DNA from: Pandoraea sp.
Lineage (GTDB): Bacteria; Pseudomonadota; Gammaproteobacteria; Burkholderiales; Burkholderiaceae
DNA length: 43,487 bases
Assembly (NCBI GenBank): GCA_031291335.1
Contig: JARLJF010000098.1
Span: 1-43,487 of the forward strand
Direction of reading: 5' to 3'
Made by a program: the position numbers and the translations under genes. The notes below the pieces were generated by a model. It was not told the DNA's origin. It did not search any database and saw only the letters and a list, made by a program, of their open reading frames with translations. Shown piece by piece: positions 34,169 through 42,510 of the stretch (its first letter is position 1; each line of letters begins with the position of its first letter).

Positions 34169-35950
34169 ATGGCGCATCGCCAGGGAGAGTCCCGTCTTGC
34201 GTCACGCGTCGTGCGTGGGGGCTCGGTCAAGTCTGTTCACAATCGCAAAATCGTTCGGCTCACTCAGATCCATCAGGTCATCGCGGTATCTCTTTCCGTC
34301 TTCAGTCTGCTGAGCGCACAACAAGCCTGGGCCGATGCGAGCCCCGTGCGCGGTGATCCGCTGCAAAGTCTCCCGAAGATCGACGTGCCCAAGGCGCCGG
34401 CCGCCACCATCCATATTCAGCCGCCGACACAGGAAGACGCCCTCAAGTCGCTGCTAGCCCGCAAGATCACACCCCAGCGATTCGGTATCGAGGGCGTCAA
34501 ATCGCTTCCGTTCGAATCGGTGGCCGGGCTCTTCGCGCCGATGGCAGGTAAGGAAGTGACGATTGGCGATCTGGTCGAGAAGGCCAATCAGGTCACGAAG
34601 ATGTATCAGGACGCAGGCTATCTGCTGTCCTTCGCTTTCGTCCCCGCACAGGATTTCAACGACGGCTTTGTGCGCGTGACCGTCGTCGAAGGCTATATCT
34701 CGAGCACGAAAATCACCGGCAAGCCGGGGCCGTCGGAGCAGCGCCTGCGTGACATCGCCGCGCATATCGAAGCGGAACGTCCGCTCAAACGTGCGACGTT
34801 CGAGCGTTATCTGAATTTGCTCACGCTCGTGCCGGGTATGAAGATCAAGGCCGACGTGCAGCCGCCCACGCAGACCGACGGCGCGACCGAGCTTTCGCTG
34901 GATGTGTCGCGTCAGCCCGTCGCGTTGGGCACATCGCTCTCGTATAACAACCCCGGCATTCGCGGCGTATTCACGGTGACGAGCAACGCGATGACGCCGC
35001 TTGGCGAACAGATCCAGCTCACAGCCATTGCGCCGAAAGGGCATAACGACGAAGAGTTCTACGCGGCGTCGTACATCCAGCCGCTGGGCTCGAACGGTTT
35101 GCAGGCACGTCTGGACGCGTCGCATTATCGCGGCCAGCCGGACGATCAGGCACTCGCCGGACTCACGCGACATCTGGACACGAAACGTATCGCCGCGAGC
35201 GTGTCGTACCCGATCCTGCTGAACAACCAACGTAGCCTGACGGTCAGCGGCGGCATGTACGGCGTGAATTCGCGCGATCGCTATGAAGTGCCGAATTCGC
35301 CCAACTTCATCAATTCGCAGACGAACGTACGCGCGGGGCAAGTGCAACTCGTGTACAACGAAGTGACCGACAAGCAGACTCGCAATGCCACGCTGGGCGT
35401 GTTCAAGGGCATCAACGGCTTGGGCGCGAGCCAGTCCTACACGACGCAGCCGGCAGGCGTGGCGCAAGTGCTCGGCCCGTACGACCTCGCGTTCTGGCGC
35501 TTCACGCTCGATGGCAAGCAGGGTGTCGTGCTGCCGTGGGAATTCGGCGTCATCGTCTCGGCCGGCGCGCAGTACAGCAGCAACACGCTGCCGACGTCGG
35601 AACAGGCAACGTTCGGTGGCCAGCGCTACGGCCTCGGCTATCCGGCGGGCGAAATCGCCGGGGACAAGGGCTGGGGCGCGTCGATCGAGCTGAACCGGAT
35701 GTTCCGCACCGACTTCCGTTATCTCAAGACCATTCAGCCGTATCTGATGCTCGATACGGCGCGCGTTTATGTGAACTACGGACAGGTGTTCCACAACCAG
35801 CTCGCTTCCGTCGGCCTGGGGGTGCGGATCTCCGACAGCAAGTACTACTCGCTTGATCTGTCGGTCGCCAAGCCGATGGCCGATGCGCCGACCAACTCAC
35901 CCAACCGGCCGCTGCGTTTCAACGCGAACTGGTCGTATCAATTCGAGTGA
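34169..35950 (+). CDS. Two-partner-secretion outer-membrane transporter (TpsB; ShlB/FhaC/HecB family)
   Basis: 593 residues. A long signal region ends near QQAWADAS (about residue 53). A POTRA-2-type segment (RFGIEGVKSLPFESVAGLFA) and a second POTRA (GYISSTKITGKPGPSEQRL) come next, then the 16-strand barrel to the terminal aromatic-rich strand NANWSYQFE. Such proteins export one large TpsA exoprotein (haemolysin, adhesin or contact toxin) across the outer membrane. No TpsA with a TPS domain lies beside it here. The conserved barrel-loop motif, normally VRGY/F or FGRGY, reads RYGLGYPAGE near residue 487, so the key arginine appears to be leucine. The ATG at 34169 is chosen over 34037; TTGACG (34100) and TACACT (34125) could be a promoter with a long spacer. 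Confidence 0.87.
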   Translation: MAHRQGESRLASRVVRGGSVKSVHNRKIVRLTQIHQVIAVSLSVFSLLSAQQAWADASPVRGDPLQSLPKIDVPKAPAATIHIQPPTQEDALKSLLARKITPQRFGIEGVKSLPFESVAGLFAPMAGKEVTIGDLVEKANQVTKMYQDAGYLLSFAFVPAQDFNDGFVRVTVVEGYISSTKITGKPGPSEQRLRDIAAHIEAERPLKRATFERYLNLLTLVPGMKIKADVQPPTQTDGATELSLDVSRQPVALGTSLSYNNPGIRGVFTVTSNAMTPLGEQIQLTAIAPKGHNDEEFYAASYIQPLGSNGLQARLDASHYRGQPDDQALAGLTRHLDTKRIAASVSYPILLNNQRSLTVSGGMYGVNSRDRYEVPNSPNFINSQTNVRAGQVQLVYNEVTDKQTRNATLGVFKGINGLGASQSYTTQPAGVAQVLGPYDLAFWRFTLDGKQGVVLPWEFGVIVSAGAQYSSNTLPTSEQATFGGQRYGLGYPAGEIAGDKGWGASIELNRMFRTDFRYLKTIQPYLMLDTARVYVNYGQVFHNQLASVGLGVRISDSKYYSLDLSVAKPMADAPTNSPNRPLRFNANWSYQFE

Positions 35951-36004
35951 CGAGCCACTCATGTCGAGTGCGATGGGGCAAATTTCCGGCCTCATCCCTC
36001 GCTT

Positions 36005-36065
36005 CAAGGGACGACGTGCGCTGAATTAGTTGCGCCGGCGCGCCGTCCCTTGTCACTTTTCTTAT
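36005..36065 (+). terminator. Probable terminator after tpsB
   Basis: CAAGGGACG (36005-36013) pairs perfectly with CGTCCCTTG (36044-36052), enclosing a smaller GCGC...GCGC stem. A T-rich tract (CACTTTTCTT) follows. Confidence 0.6.
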
Positions 36066-36295
36066 CGGGTTTTTCCCTGATGTTCCATTCCACCTTGCCG
36101 TCATGCGTATCGCAGCCCTTGTCAGCGCGCGCCGCGTTGCGCATCGGGCAAGCGCATAAGGCGGGGTGCGCTATATCTGGCCGTATACACGGAAACCTGT
36201 CCGGCGAACGCAAAATACGCGACGTTTGGCGAGATGCATCGGGGTCCGACATGTTGCAGTGCAGCTTGCTTCTGTCGCCCGTTATTTTGATTATC

Positions 36296-36321
36296 CGTAT
36301 ATGCGTATGTGGGCATATACG
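36296..36321. promoter_or_regulatory. 9-bp inverted repeat, candidate SoxR operator
   Basis: CGTATATGC (36296-36304) and GCATATACG (36313-36321) are perfect arms with an 8-base spacer, 41 bases upstream of the regulator's ATG. AT-rich dyads at this position are typical autoregulatory sites of ArsR-family repressors. Confidence 0.55.
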
Positions 36322-36362
36322 AAATGTTTTGTGCCTTCGCACGAACTCAAAGACTGAACGTC

Positions 36363-36710
36363 ATGGAAGAACTCGATCGCGTATTCGAAAAGGTGTCGCA
36401 TTACTTCAGCCTGCTTTCCGAGCCGACACGGCTGCGGATTTTGCATGCGTTGTGCGGTGGCGAGCGTTCCGTGAACGAGGTGGTGACGCAAGTGGGGTCG
36501 TCGCAGACGAACGTATCGCGGCATCTCGGGGCGATGTATCAGGCGGGCGTGCTGGCGCGTCGTCGCGACGGGAATCAGGTGTATTACACGATTGCGGATA
36601 CCGGGGTGGTCGAGATCTGTCGCGCCGTGTGCGTGCAGGTCGCCGGCCGAATCGAGGAGGAGGCCCTGCCGGAGCGTGCCGTCGATGGCTTCATGCCTCG
36701 CGCAGACTGA
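36363..36710 (+). CDS. soxR: ArsR-family sulfur-responsive repressor (SoxR-like) of the sox genes
   Basis: 115-residue winged-helix protein. MEELDRVFEKVSHYFSLLSEPTRLRILHAL is the N-terminal helix pair, SSQTNVSRHLGAMYQAGVL the recognition helix region and RRDGNQVYYTIAD the wing. Cysteines lie at 31 (HALCGGE), 86 and 90 (EICRAVC), so thiol- or polysulfide-based sensing is plausible as in SoxR/SqrR-type regulators. The 31/86-90 placement does not match the SqrR/BigR cysteine pair exactly. It is encoded immediately ahead of soxC in the same direction and likely represses the sox operon, and itself, until reduced sulfur is present. The ATG at 36363 is chosen; a GTG-type start at 36309 would overlap the inverted repeat. 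Confidence 0.82.
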   Translation: MEELDRVFEKVSHYFSLLSEPTRLRILHALCGGERSVNEVVTQVGSSQTNVSRHLGAMYQAGVLARRRDGNQVYYTIADTGVVEICRAVCVQVAGRIEEEALPERAVDGFMPRAD

Positions 36711-36867
36711 CGCACGTCGCAGGCCGTAGTGAAACCGTAGCACCGCAGCATGGCACGACCCGTAGGACAGCGCGGCAACGAGACCGCGCCCATAAGCTCG
36801 AAAAAAAGCGGTAAACCGCCGGTGTCCTCGCGATGCTGGCGGCCGCCACAAAACGCGAGGAGACAGG

Positions 36868-38244
36868 GTGAGCAAGACCAGCGATAGCGCATCGCGAGCC
36901 GGCCGTTTGCGCCGTGCTCCGGAGAATTTCGTCGACGGCAACCTCGCAGCCGACATCGTCCGCGACGGGTTGAACCCCACACGTCGCAGCTTCCTGCAGC
37001 GCAGCTTTCTGGCTGCCGGTGCGGCACTGGCCGGGGGTGCCGCCTTCGCGGCCGACGCGCCGCCCGCCGCCGGTGCCGCCGGCGATCCGATGATTCTCGA
37101 GCCGCGCCCGTGGGCCACGTCGTTGGGCCAGCCGGTCGCGGGACGTCCGTACGGCGTGCCCTCGAAGTACGAAGCGAACCTGCAACGCCGTCAGTCACCG
37201 GGCCTCACGCAGACGGCGCAAGCTTCGGTCGCATTCACACCTTTGCAGGGCCTGTTCGGCATCATCACGCCGAGCGGTCTGCACTTCGAGCGTCACCATC
37301 AAGGCTGGCAGGAGATCGATCCGACGCAACACCGCCTGATGGTGCACGGCCTCGTGCGCGAATCGAAGGTGTACACGATGGACGACATCATGCGTCTGCC
37401 CTCGGTGTCGCGCATGCACTTCATCGAATGCGGCGCGAATACCGGCATGGAATGGGGCAACGCGGCGGTGCCGACCGTGCAGTACACGCACGGCATGCTG
37501 TCGTGCTGCGAATTCACGGGCGTGCCGCTGTCGGTGCTGCTCGATGACGTGGGTGCCGACACCAAACGCGGCCAGTTCGTGCTCGCCGAAGGGGGCGACG
37601 GCTCGGGCATGACCCGCACGATCTCGATGGAGGCGGCGCTCTCCGACGTGCTCGTTGCCTGGGGTATGAACGGCGAAATGCTGCGCCCCGAGAATGGCTA
37701 TCCGTTGCGGCTGGTTGTGCCCGGCGTGCAGGGCGTGTCGTGGGTGAAATGGCTGCGTCGCATCAAAGTGGGCGACGCGCCGTGGAATGCCAAGGATGAG
37801 ACGAGCCACTACGTCGACCTGATGCCGGACGGTCAGCATCGTCAGTACACCTCGATTCAGGAGTGCAAGTCGGTCATCACGTCGCCCTCGGGCGGGCAAG
37901 CGCTGCTCGATCGCGGCTATTTCAACGTAACCGGCCTCGCGTGGTCGGGCCGAGGCCGCATCAAACGGGTGGACGTGTCGACCGACGGCGGCAAGTCGTG
38001 GCGCGCGGCGCGGCTCGAGTCGCCCGTCTTGCCGAAGTGCCTCACGCGCTTCAACTTCGACTGGCAGTGGGACGGTTCGCCCGCGTTGCTGCAAAGCCGT
38101 GCGGTGGACGAGACCGGTTTCGTGCAGCCGCGTTACCGGCAACTCCGTGACGTGCGGGGCACCAAGTCGATTTATCACAACAACGCCATCCAGACGTGGC
38201 AAGTGGCAGCGAACGGGGAGGTGACCAATGTTCACGTCGATTGA
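36868..38244 (+). CDS. soxC: Sulfane dehydrogenase molybdenum subunit SoxC
   Basis: 458 residues from a GTG start with GAGGAGAC 7 bases upstream. A twin-arginine signal (TRRSFLQRSFLAAGAALAGG, about residues 38-57) is followed by the sulfite-oxidase fold with the Mo-ligating cysteine in HFIECGANTGMEWG (near residue 189). YPLRLVVPGVQGVSWVKWLR lies in the molybdopterin domain, and the C-terminal Mo-co dimerisation domain has DVSTDGGKSWRAARL. SoxCD oxidises the sulfane sulfur bound to SoxY in the periplasm, releasing six electrons. The stop overlaps the start of soxD by 17 bases, so translation is coupled. It is related to, but clearly distinct from, SorA in the same window. Confidence 0.96.
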   Translation: MSKTSDSASRAGRLRRAPENFVDGNLAADIVRDGLNPTRRSFLQRSFLAAGAALAGGAAFAADAPPAAGAAGDPMILEPRPWATSLGQPVAGRPYGVPSKYEANLQRRQSPGLTQTAQASVAFTPLQGLFGIITPSGLHFERHHQGWQEIDPTQHRLMVHGLVRESKVYTMDDIMRLPSVSRMHFIECGANTGMEWGNAAVPTVQYTHGMLSCCEFTGVPLSVLLDDVGADTKRGQFVLAEGGDGSGMTRTISMEAALSDVLVAWGMNGEMLRPENGYPLRLVVPGVQGVSWVKWLRRIKVGDAPWNAKDETSHYVDLMPDGQHRQYTSIQECKSVITSPSGGQALLDRGYFNVTGLAWSGRGRIKRVDVSTDGGKSWRAARLESPVLPKCLTRFNFDWQWDGSPALLQSRAVDETGFVQPRYRQLRDVRGTKSIYHNNAIQTWQVAANGEVTNVHVD

Positions 38245-39451
38245 ACGCAAGTCGCCCCGCCATCTGGGCCAGCGCGTACAGGCGGTGATCATCGCCGGAC
38301 TTTGGGCTGCGGCGCTGGTGCTTGCCGGGCTGACCGTCATGGCGTGGCTCTCGGCACCAGCGAAGGCGGCGCCGGCGAACATGGCCACGGCGGCCCCATC
38401 GTCTGCGCCTGTGAAGGTCAAGACGCCTTCGGGCATCGGACGCGACGCCACCCCGGCCGAACTGAGTGCGTGGGACATCGATGTGCGTCCCGACTTCAAG
38501 GGGCTACCGAAGGGGCAGGGGTCGGTCGCCGACGGCCAGAAGCTGTTCGATGCGCGCTGCGCGTCGTGTCATGGCACGTTCGGCGAGAGCAACGAGGTGT
38601 TCAACCCACTGGTGGGCGGCACCACGGCCGACGACATCAAGACGGGACACGTGGCGTCGCTGCGCGCGAACAATCAACCGGTGCGCACCACGCTCATGAA
38701 GGTCGACACGATCTCGACGATCTGGGACTACATCCGTCGCGCCATGCCTTGGAACGCGCCGCGCTCGCTCACGCCAGACGAGGTGTATGCCGTCACGGCC
38801 TACATCCTGAACCTCGGCGAAATCGTGCCGGCGGACTTCGTGCTGTCGGACAAGAACATCGGCGACGTGCAGAAACTCATGCCCAACCGCAACGGGATGA
38901 CACGTGCGCACGGCATGTGGCGCGTGGGAGACAAACCGGATACTCATAACAAGGCGTGTATGCAGGATTGTCCTGAGGCTGGTATCGTGACGTCCGCACT
39001 CCCTGCGTACGCCCGCGACGCACATGGAGATCTGGCCGCGCAGAACCGGATCATCGGTCCGGTGCGCGGTGTCGATACGAAGCTGCCGCCGCTGTCGGGC
39101 ACTGCCGCGCAAAATGCGTCGGTGCGCAAGACCGCGGCCCTCGTCACGCTTGGCATGACGAGTTCGGACGCGCCGGCCCAAACCGCCGCTGCGACGTCAC
39201 CGGCAGCAACGCTTGCGGACAAGAACGGTTGTCTGGCCTGTCACGGCGTGACCGACAAGAAGATCGGACCCGCCTTCTCGGAGGTCGCCACCAAGTACCA
39301 TGGGCAGTCGGATGCGACTGAAAAACTGGTGGCGAAGATACGTGCCGGAGGTGCCGGTAACTGGGGCAGCATGCCAATGCCGCCGCAGGCACAGGTTGCC
39401 GAGACCGACGTCCGCACGATGGTCGACTGGATTCTCCGTGGTGCACATTGA
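38228..39451 (+). CDS. soxD: Sulfane dehydrogenase dihaem cytochrome subunit SoxD
   Basis: 407 residues with an N-terminal membrane-spanning or signal segment (about 18-48). There are two haem motifs: CASCH (111-115) in the N-terminal SoxD-type domain (FDARCASCHGTFGESNEVF) and CLACH (335-339) in a C-terminal class I cytochrome domain. This matches dihaem SoxD, the electron-accepting partner of SoxC. The region between (about 220-320) is Ala/Thr/Ser-rich linker toward the second domain. It overlaps soxC by 17 bases. The C-terminal domain resembles the small cytochrome encoded next (shared KKIGP/KKLVGP, EVA(T/A)KY and GSMPMP/GPIPMP motifs). Confidence 0.95.
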   Translation: MFTSIERKSPRHLGQRVQAVIIAGLWAAALVLAGLTVMAWLSAPAKAAPANMATAAPSSAPVKVKTPSGIGRDATPAELSAWDIDVRPDFKGLPKGQGSVADGQKLFDARCASCHGTFGESNEVFNPLVGGTTADDIKTGHVASLRANNQPVRTTLMKVDTISTIWDYIRRAMPWNAPRSLTPDEVYAVTAYILNLGEIVPADFVLSDKNIGDVQKLMPNRNGMTRAHGMWRVGDKPDTHNKACMQDCPEAGIVTSALPAYARDAHGDLAAQNRIIGPVRGVDTKLPPLSGTAAQNASVRKTAALVTLGMTSSDAPAQTAAATSPAATLADKNGCLACHGVTDKKIGPAFSEVATKYHGQSDATEKLVAKIRAGGAGNWGSMPMPPQAQVAETDVRTMVDWILRGAH

Positions 39452-39533
39452 GCGGGCAGGGTGTCCGACGGATGCGCCAGGGTACTCAGGCCGCCGCAGG
39501 ACCCCGTCCCCTACACAAATCGAAGGAGATACG

Positions 39534-39863
39534 ATGAAAAAGATGCTGATCGCCGCGGCCATGCTGGCCGGCACCTCGCTGGCGCACGCCGGCGTCGACG
39601 TCGCAGCGGCGACCAAGCTCGCGGGTGCCAACGCTTGTATGGGTTGCCACGCCGTCGACAAGAAGCTCGTGGGCCCGTCTTATCAGGAAGTCGCCGCCAA
39701 GTACAAGGGTGACAAGGATGCCGTGGCCAAGCTGGTGAAGAAAGTGAAGGGTGGCGGTTCAGGTGTCTGGGGTCCGATCCCGATGCCGGCGCACCCGAAC
39801 ATGTCGGATGCCGATGCCAAGATCCTCGTTGATTGGGTTCTGGCTGGCGCCCCGGCGAAGTAA
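39534..39863 (+). CDS. Small soluble cytochrome c551/c552
   Basis: 109 residues. A signal peptide (MKKMLIAAAMLAGTSLAHA) precedes a cytochrome c551-type domain: haem site ACMGCH (C35, C38, H39), VDKKLVGPSYQEVAAKYKGD, and the axial Met in GPIPMPAHP (M84). The ATG at 39534 has AAGGAGAT 5 bases upstream, a strong site. Lying between soxD and soxY, it is well placed to carry electrons from SoxCD or SoxAX to a terminal oxidase. It resembles the C-terminal domain of SoxD and may have arisen from it or from a common ancestor. It is not the SoxE of the Paracoccus naming. Confidence 0.93.
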   Translation: MKKMLIAAAMLAGTSLAHAGVDVAAATKLAGANACMGCHAVDKKLVGPSYQEVAAKYKGDKDAVAKLVKKVKGGGSGVWGPIPMPAHPNMSDADAKILVDWVLAGAPAK

Positions 39864-40005
39864 GACCGGGGCAGGGGGCTCGCCGGCAGGCCGTCGTGCA
39901 GTATCGGCGGCAGGTCAGGCGAGCGAACGGCGGCCGATGTGTGCAGTTCCCAAGTGACATGGGCATCTGGCGCATCGGCGGCCTTCAGAGAGGAAACATA
40001 CAGAG

Positions 40006-40473
40006 ATGAACCAACAGCGACGCGACATGCTGCGGTTTTCCGCGGTAATGGGACTGGCGGTGGCCGCCGGGCTGATCAAGCCCGAAGAGGCACGCGCGGC
40101 ACAGGTGGAATGGAACAAGGCGGCGTTTGCGACCAAGAGCGTGGCCGATACGGTCAAGGCACTGGGCGGCACGAGCGCCAGTCCGAGCGATCTGGTCGTG
40201 CTGACCGCCCCCGACATTGCCGAGAACGGTGCGGTCGTGCCGGTGGCGGTGACGAGCAAGGCACCGAATACGCAATCGATCGCGATTCTGATCGAGAAGA
40301 ATCCGAATACGCTCGCCGCGTCGTTCGACATTCCGGACGGCACGGAGCCGTCGGTGACCACGCGCGTGAAGATGGGCCAGACCTCGAAGGTCTATGCGCT
40401 CGTCAAGGCGGATAACAGGTACCTCGTGGCCGAGAAGGAAATCAAGGTCACGCTGGGTGGTTGCGGCGGTTAA
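40006..40473 (+). CDS. soxY: Thiosulfate-carrier protein SoxY
   Basis: 155 residues. A Tat-like signal (MNQQRRDMLRFSAVMGLAVA) fits the known export of SoxYZ as a folded complex. The protein ends in the invariant GGCGG (151-155), whose Cys153 carries the sulfur intermediate on a swinging arm. The middle is an immunoglobulin-like domain with ENGAVVPVAVTSKAPNTQSI. SoxY pairs with SoxZ, encoded 34 bases later. The ATG at 40006 has AGAGAGGAAA upstream. Confidence 0.97.
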   Translation: MNQQRRDMLRFSAVMGLAVAAGLIKPEEARAAQVEWNKAAFATKSVADTVKALGGTSASPSDLVVLTAPDIAENGAVVPVAVTSKAPNTQSIAILIEKNPNTLAASFDIPDGTEPSVTTRVKMGQTSKVYALVKADNRYLVAEKEIKVTLGGCGG

Positions 40474-40507
40474 GCGACGCATCGAAGAACGCTAGAGGAG
40501 CTACAAC

Positions 40508-40819
40508 ATGGGTAATCCGATGCGCATTCGCGCAACCGAGGCCGGCGGCGTTGTCGAGGTCAAGGCGCTGATGAGCCACATCATGGAAACCGGTCAGCGC
40601 AAAGACGCTTCCGGTAACATCGTCCCTGCACACTTCATCCAGACGGTCACAGTCACTTGCAACGGCAAGACGGTGCTGACGGCCGAATGGGGTCCGGCAG
40701 TCTCGAAAGATCCGTTCATGTCGTTCAAGTTCAAGGGCGGCAAGAAGGGTGACAAGGTCACGGTGACGTGGACCGATAACAAGGGCGACTCGCGGACCGA
40801 CGAGGCGACCGTCGCCTGA
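40508..40819 (+). CDS. soxZ: Thiosulfate-carrier partner SoxZ
   Basis: 103 residues, typical length, without a signal peptide, consistent with co-export alongside SoxY. MGNPMRIRATEAGGVVEVKA and the HIMETGQRKDASGNIVPAHF segment are the SoxZ hallmarks. It stabilises SoxY and forms part of the carrier docking surface. The ATG has AGAGGAGC 7 bases upstream. Confidence 0.97.
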   Translation: MGNPMRIRATEAGGVVEVKALMSHIMETGQRKDASGNIVPAHFIQTVTVTCNGKTVLTAEWGPAVSKDPFMSFKFKGGKKGDKVTVTWTDNKGDSRTDEATVA

Positions 40820-40907
40820 CACGGGGCGAATGCCGGGAAGTGCGCGGTGGCGCTTGCGGGGAGCCTCCCCGTCATGCGCCAAACAACCCCACACAGAGGA
40901 GAGTCAG

Positions 40908-41771
40908 ATGCTTGAGGCGCAACATAGCGCACGGGTGAGCACCCCACGCCACGCAGCATGGCTGCGTCGGACAGTGCTCGGCGGCATGCTCGCCATGGCG
41001 GGTGCCAGCGCCCCCACATTCGCCGCCGACAGCTCGACGGCCGACGCCATCGCGCAATACCGCGAGATGCTCGCGGACGGCAATCCGGCTGAACTGATCG
41101 AAATGCGCGGCGAAGAACTCTGGAAGACGCCGCGCGGCCCGAACAACGTGTCGCTCGCGCAGTGCGACCTGGGCCTTGGCGCTGGCGTTGTGAAAGACGT
41201 TTACGCACAACTGCCGCGTTACTTCCCCGATACGAAGCGTGTGCTCGACGCCGAGTCGCGTATCGTCGAATGCATGGTGAATCTGCAAGGCTTCAAGCGC
41301 GCAGACGTCATCAAGCAACCGTTCTCCAAGGAAGGTCAGGACCCGACCGATCTCGAAGCGCTCACCGCCTATGTGGCCGGTCAGTCGCGCGGCGCGATCA
41401 TTCACGTGCCGCAGTCGCACAAGGAAGAGAAGGAAGCTTACGCGCGTGGCCAGAAGATCTTCTATTACCGCGCCGGTCCGTACGATTTCTCGTGCGCGTC
41501 GTGCCACGGCGCAGACGACAAGCGTATTCGCCTTCAGGATCTGCCGAATCTGACCAAGCCCGCTGCGGCACGTCAGGCGTTTGCCACGTGGCCGGGCTAT
41601 CGTGTCTCGCAGGGCGCGCTGCGTACGATCCAGTGGCGCATGTACGACTGCTTCCGTCAGCAGCGCATGCCTGAGCTGAATTACGGCTCGCAGGCGTCCG
41701 TCGATCTGATTACCTTCCTCGGTGTGATGGCCAACGGCGGCAAGATGGACGCCCCCGGCCTGAAGCGCTGA
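40908..41771 (+). CDS. soxA: L-cysteine S-thiosulfotransferase subunit SoxA
   Basis: 287 residues with a signal peptide (about residues 17-39, cleaved near TFAAD). Only one CxxCH haem motif is present, CASCH (about 195-199), and the haem-ligand/active-site cysteine is in RMYDCFRQQRMPELNYGS (near residue 248). The N-terminal half keeps two cysteines (QCDLGLG, ECMVNL) but no haem motif, so this is the monohaem SoxA type. SoxAX joins thiosulfate oxidatively to SoxY Cys153. The ATG at 40908 has AGAGGAGAG upstream; an in-frame start at 40830 is discarded. Confidence 0.95.
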   Translation: MLEAQHSARVSTPRHAAWLRRTVLGGMLAMAGASAPTFAADSSTADAIAQYREMLADGNPAELIEMRGEELWKTPRGPNNVSLAQCDLGLGAGVVKDVYAQLPRYFPDTKRVLDAESRIVECMVNLQGFKRADVIKQPFSKEGQDPTDLEALTAYVAGQSRGAIIHVPQSHKEEKEAYARGQKIFYYRAGPYDFSCASCHGADDKRIRLQDLPNLTKPAAARQAFATWPGYRVSQGALRTIQWRMYDCFRQQRMPELNYGSQASVDLITFLGVMANGGKMDAPGLKR

Positions 41772-41790
41772 CCGATCACGAGGCACACCC

Positions 41791-42441
41791 ATGAAATCAT
41801 TCGCATTGCGCGCGACGAGTGTCGCGCTGGCAGCGGCCGGGGCACTCGTCGTCGGCATGGCGTTCGCCCAGGGCGAAGGCGGGAAGCTCGTCACGGGCTC
41901 GACCGATGCCGCCGTCGTGCAGGAACTGCGCGACTCGTTCCGGCCCTCGGGCATCGCCCAGCTCGATCGCATCGATCAGAGTGAATTGCAGAAGCTGTGC
42001 ACGCAGTATGCGGTCAAGCCGATGCCGGCGAAGATTGCGGAGCGTCTGCAAAAGGCCGAGTTGGCGAACGTCAAGGCACCGGCCGACGGCAAGTATCTCG
42101 GCGACTGGAAGGAAGGCGAGAAGGTCGCGCAGAATGGCCGTGGCATGCAGTTCACCGATAAGGCGGACACCGTCAACGGCGGTAACTGCTACGCGTGCCA
42201 TCAGTTGACCAAGAGCGAGATCTCGTTCGGCAACATCGGTCCGTCGCTGTACAACTACGGCAAGCTGCGCGGCGATTCGCCCGAGGTGCTCAAGTACACG
42301 TGGGCGAAGGTCTACGACTCGCACAGTTACATGGCCTGCTCGAACATGCCGCGTTTCGGGGCTGCGGGCATTCTGACGGAACAGCAGTTGAAGGACGTCA
42401 TGGCGTTGCTGCTTGATCCGGCTTCGCCTGTGAACCAGTAA
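41791..42441 (+). CDS. soxX: SoxX, cytochrome c subunit of SoxAX
   Basis: 216 residues, the longer SoxX form with about 70-90 extra residues between the signal peptide (cleaved near AFAQG, residue 27) and the cytochrome domain. The haem site is NCYACH (about 133-137) and the axial Met is in ACSNMPRFGAAGIL (near 186). It transfers electrons from SoxA to soluble cytochromes. It starts 19 bases after soxA with GAGG upstream. The soxA-soxX order is reversed relative to Paracoccus soxXYZA but fits many beta-proteobacterial clusters. Confidence 0.95.
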   Translation: MKSFALRATSVALAAAGALVVGMAFAQGEGGKLVTGSTDAAVVQELRDSFRPSGIAQLDRIDQSELQKLCTQYAVKPMPAKIAERLQKAELANVKAPADGKYLGDWKEGEKVAQNGRGMQFTDKADTVNGGNCYACHQLTKSEISFGNIGPSLYNYGKLRGDSPEVLKYTWAKVYDSHSYMACSNMPRFGAAGILTEQQLKDVMALLLDPASPVNQ

Positions 42442-42510
42442 GTCATCGCCGTTGCGGCGCGCGACCCGGGTCTTTCCGATCGGGGTCGCCGCCGACTTCC
42501 GGAGTGCTGC

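Larger units (their letters stand above)
35951..36362. other. tpsB-to-soxR intergenic region (412 bases)
   Basis: Holds the tpsB terminator (36005-36065) and a markedly AT-rich stretch from about 36270. The latter includes a perfect 9-bp inverted repeat (36296-36321) just ahead of the ArsR-type gene. A GTATAC palindrome lies at 36183-36188 in CGTATACACG. No gene is recognised. Confidence 0.55.
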
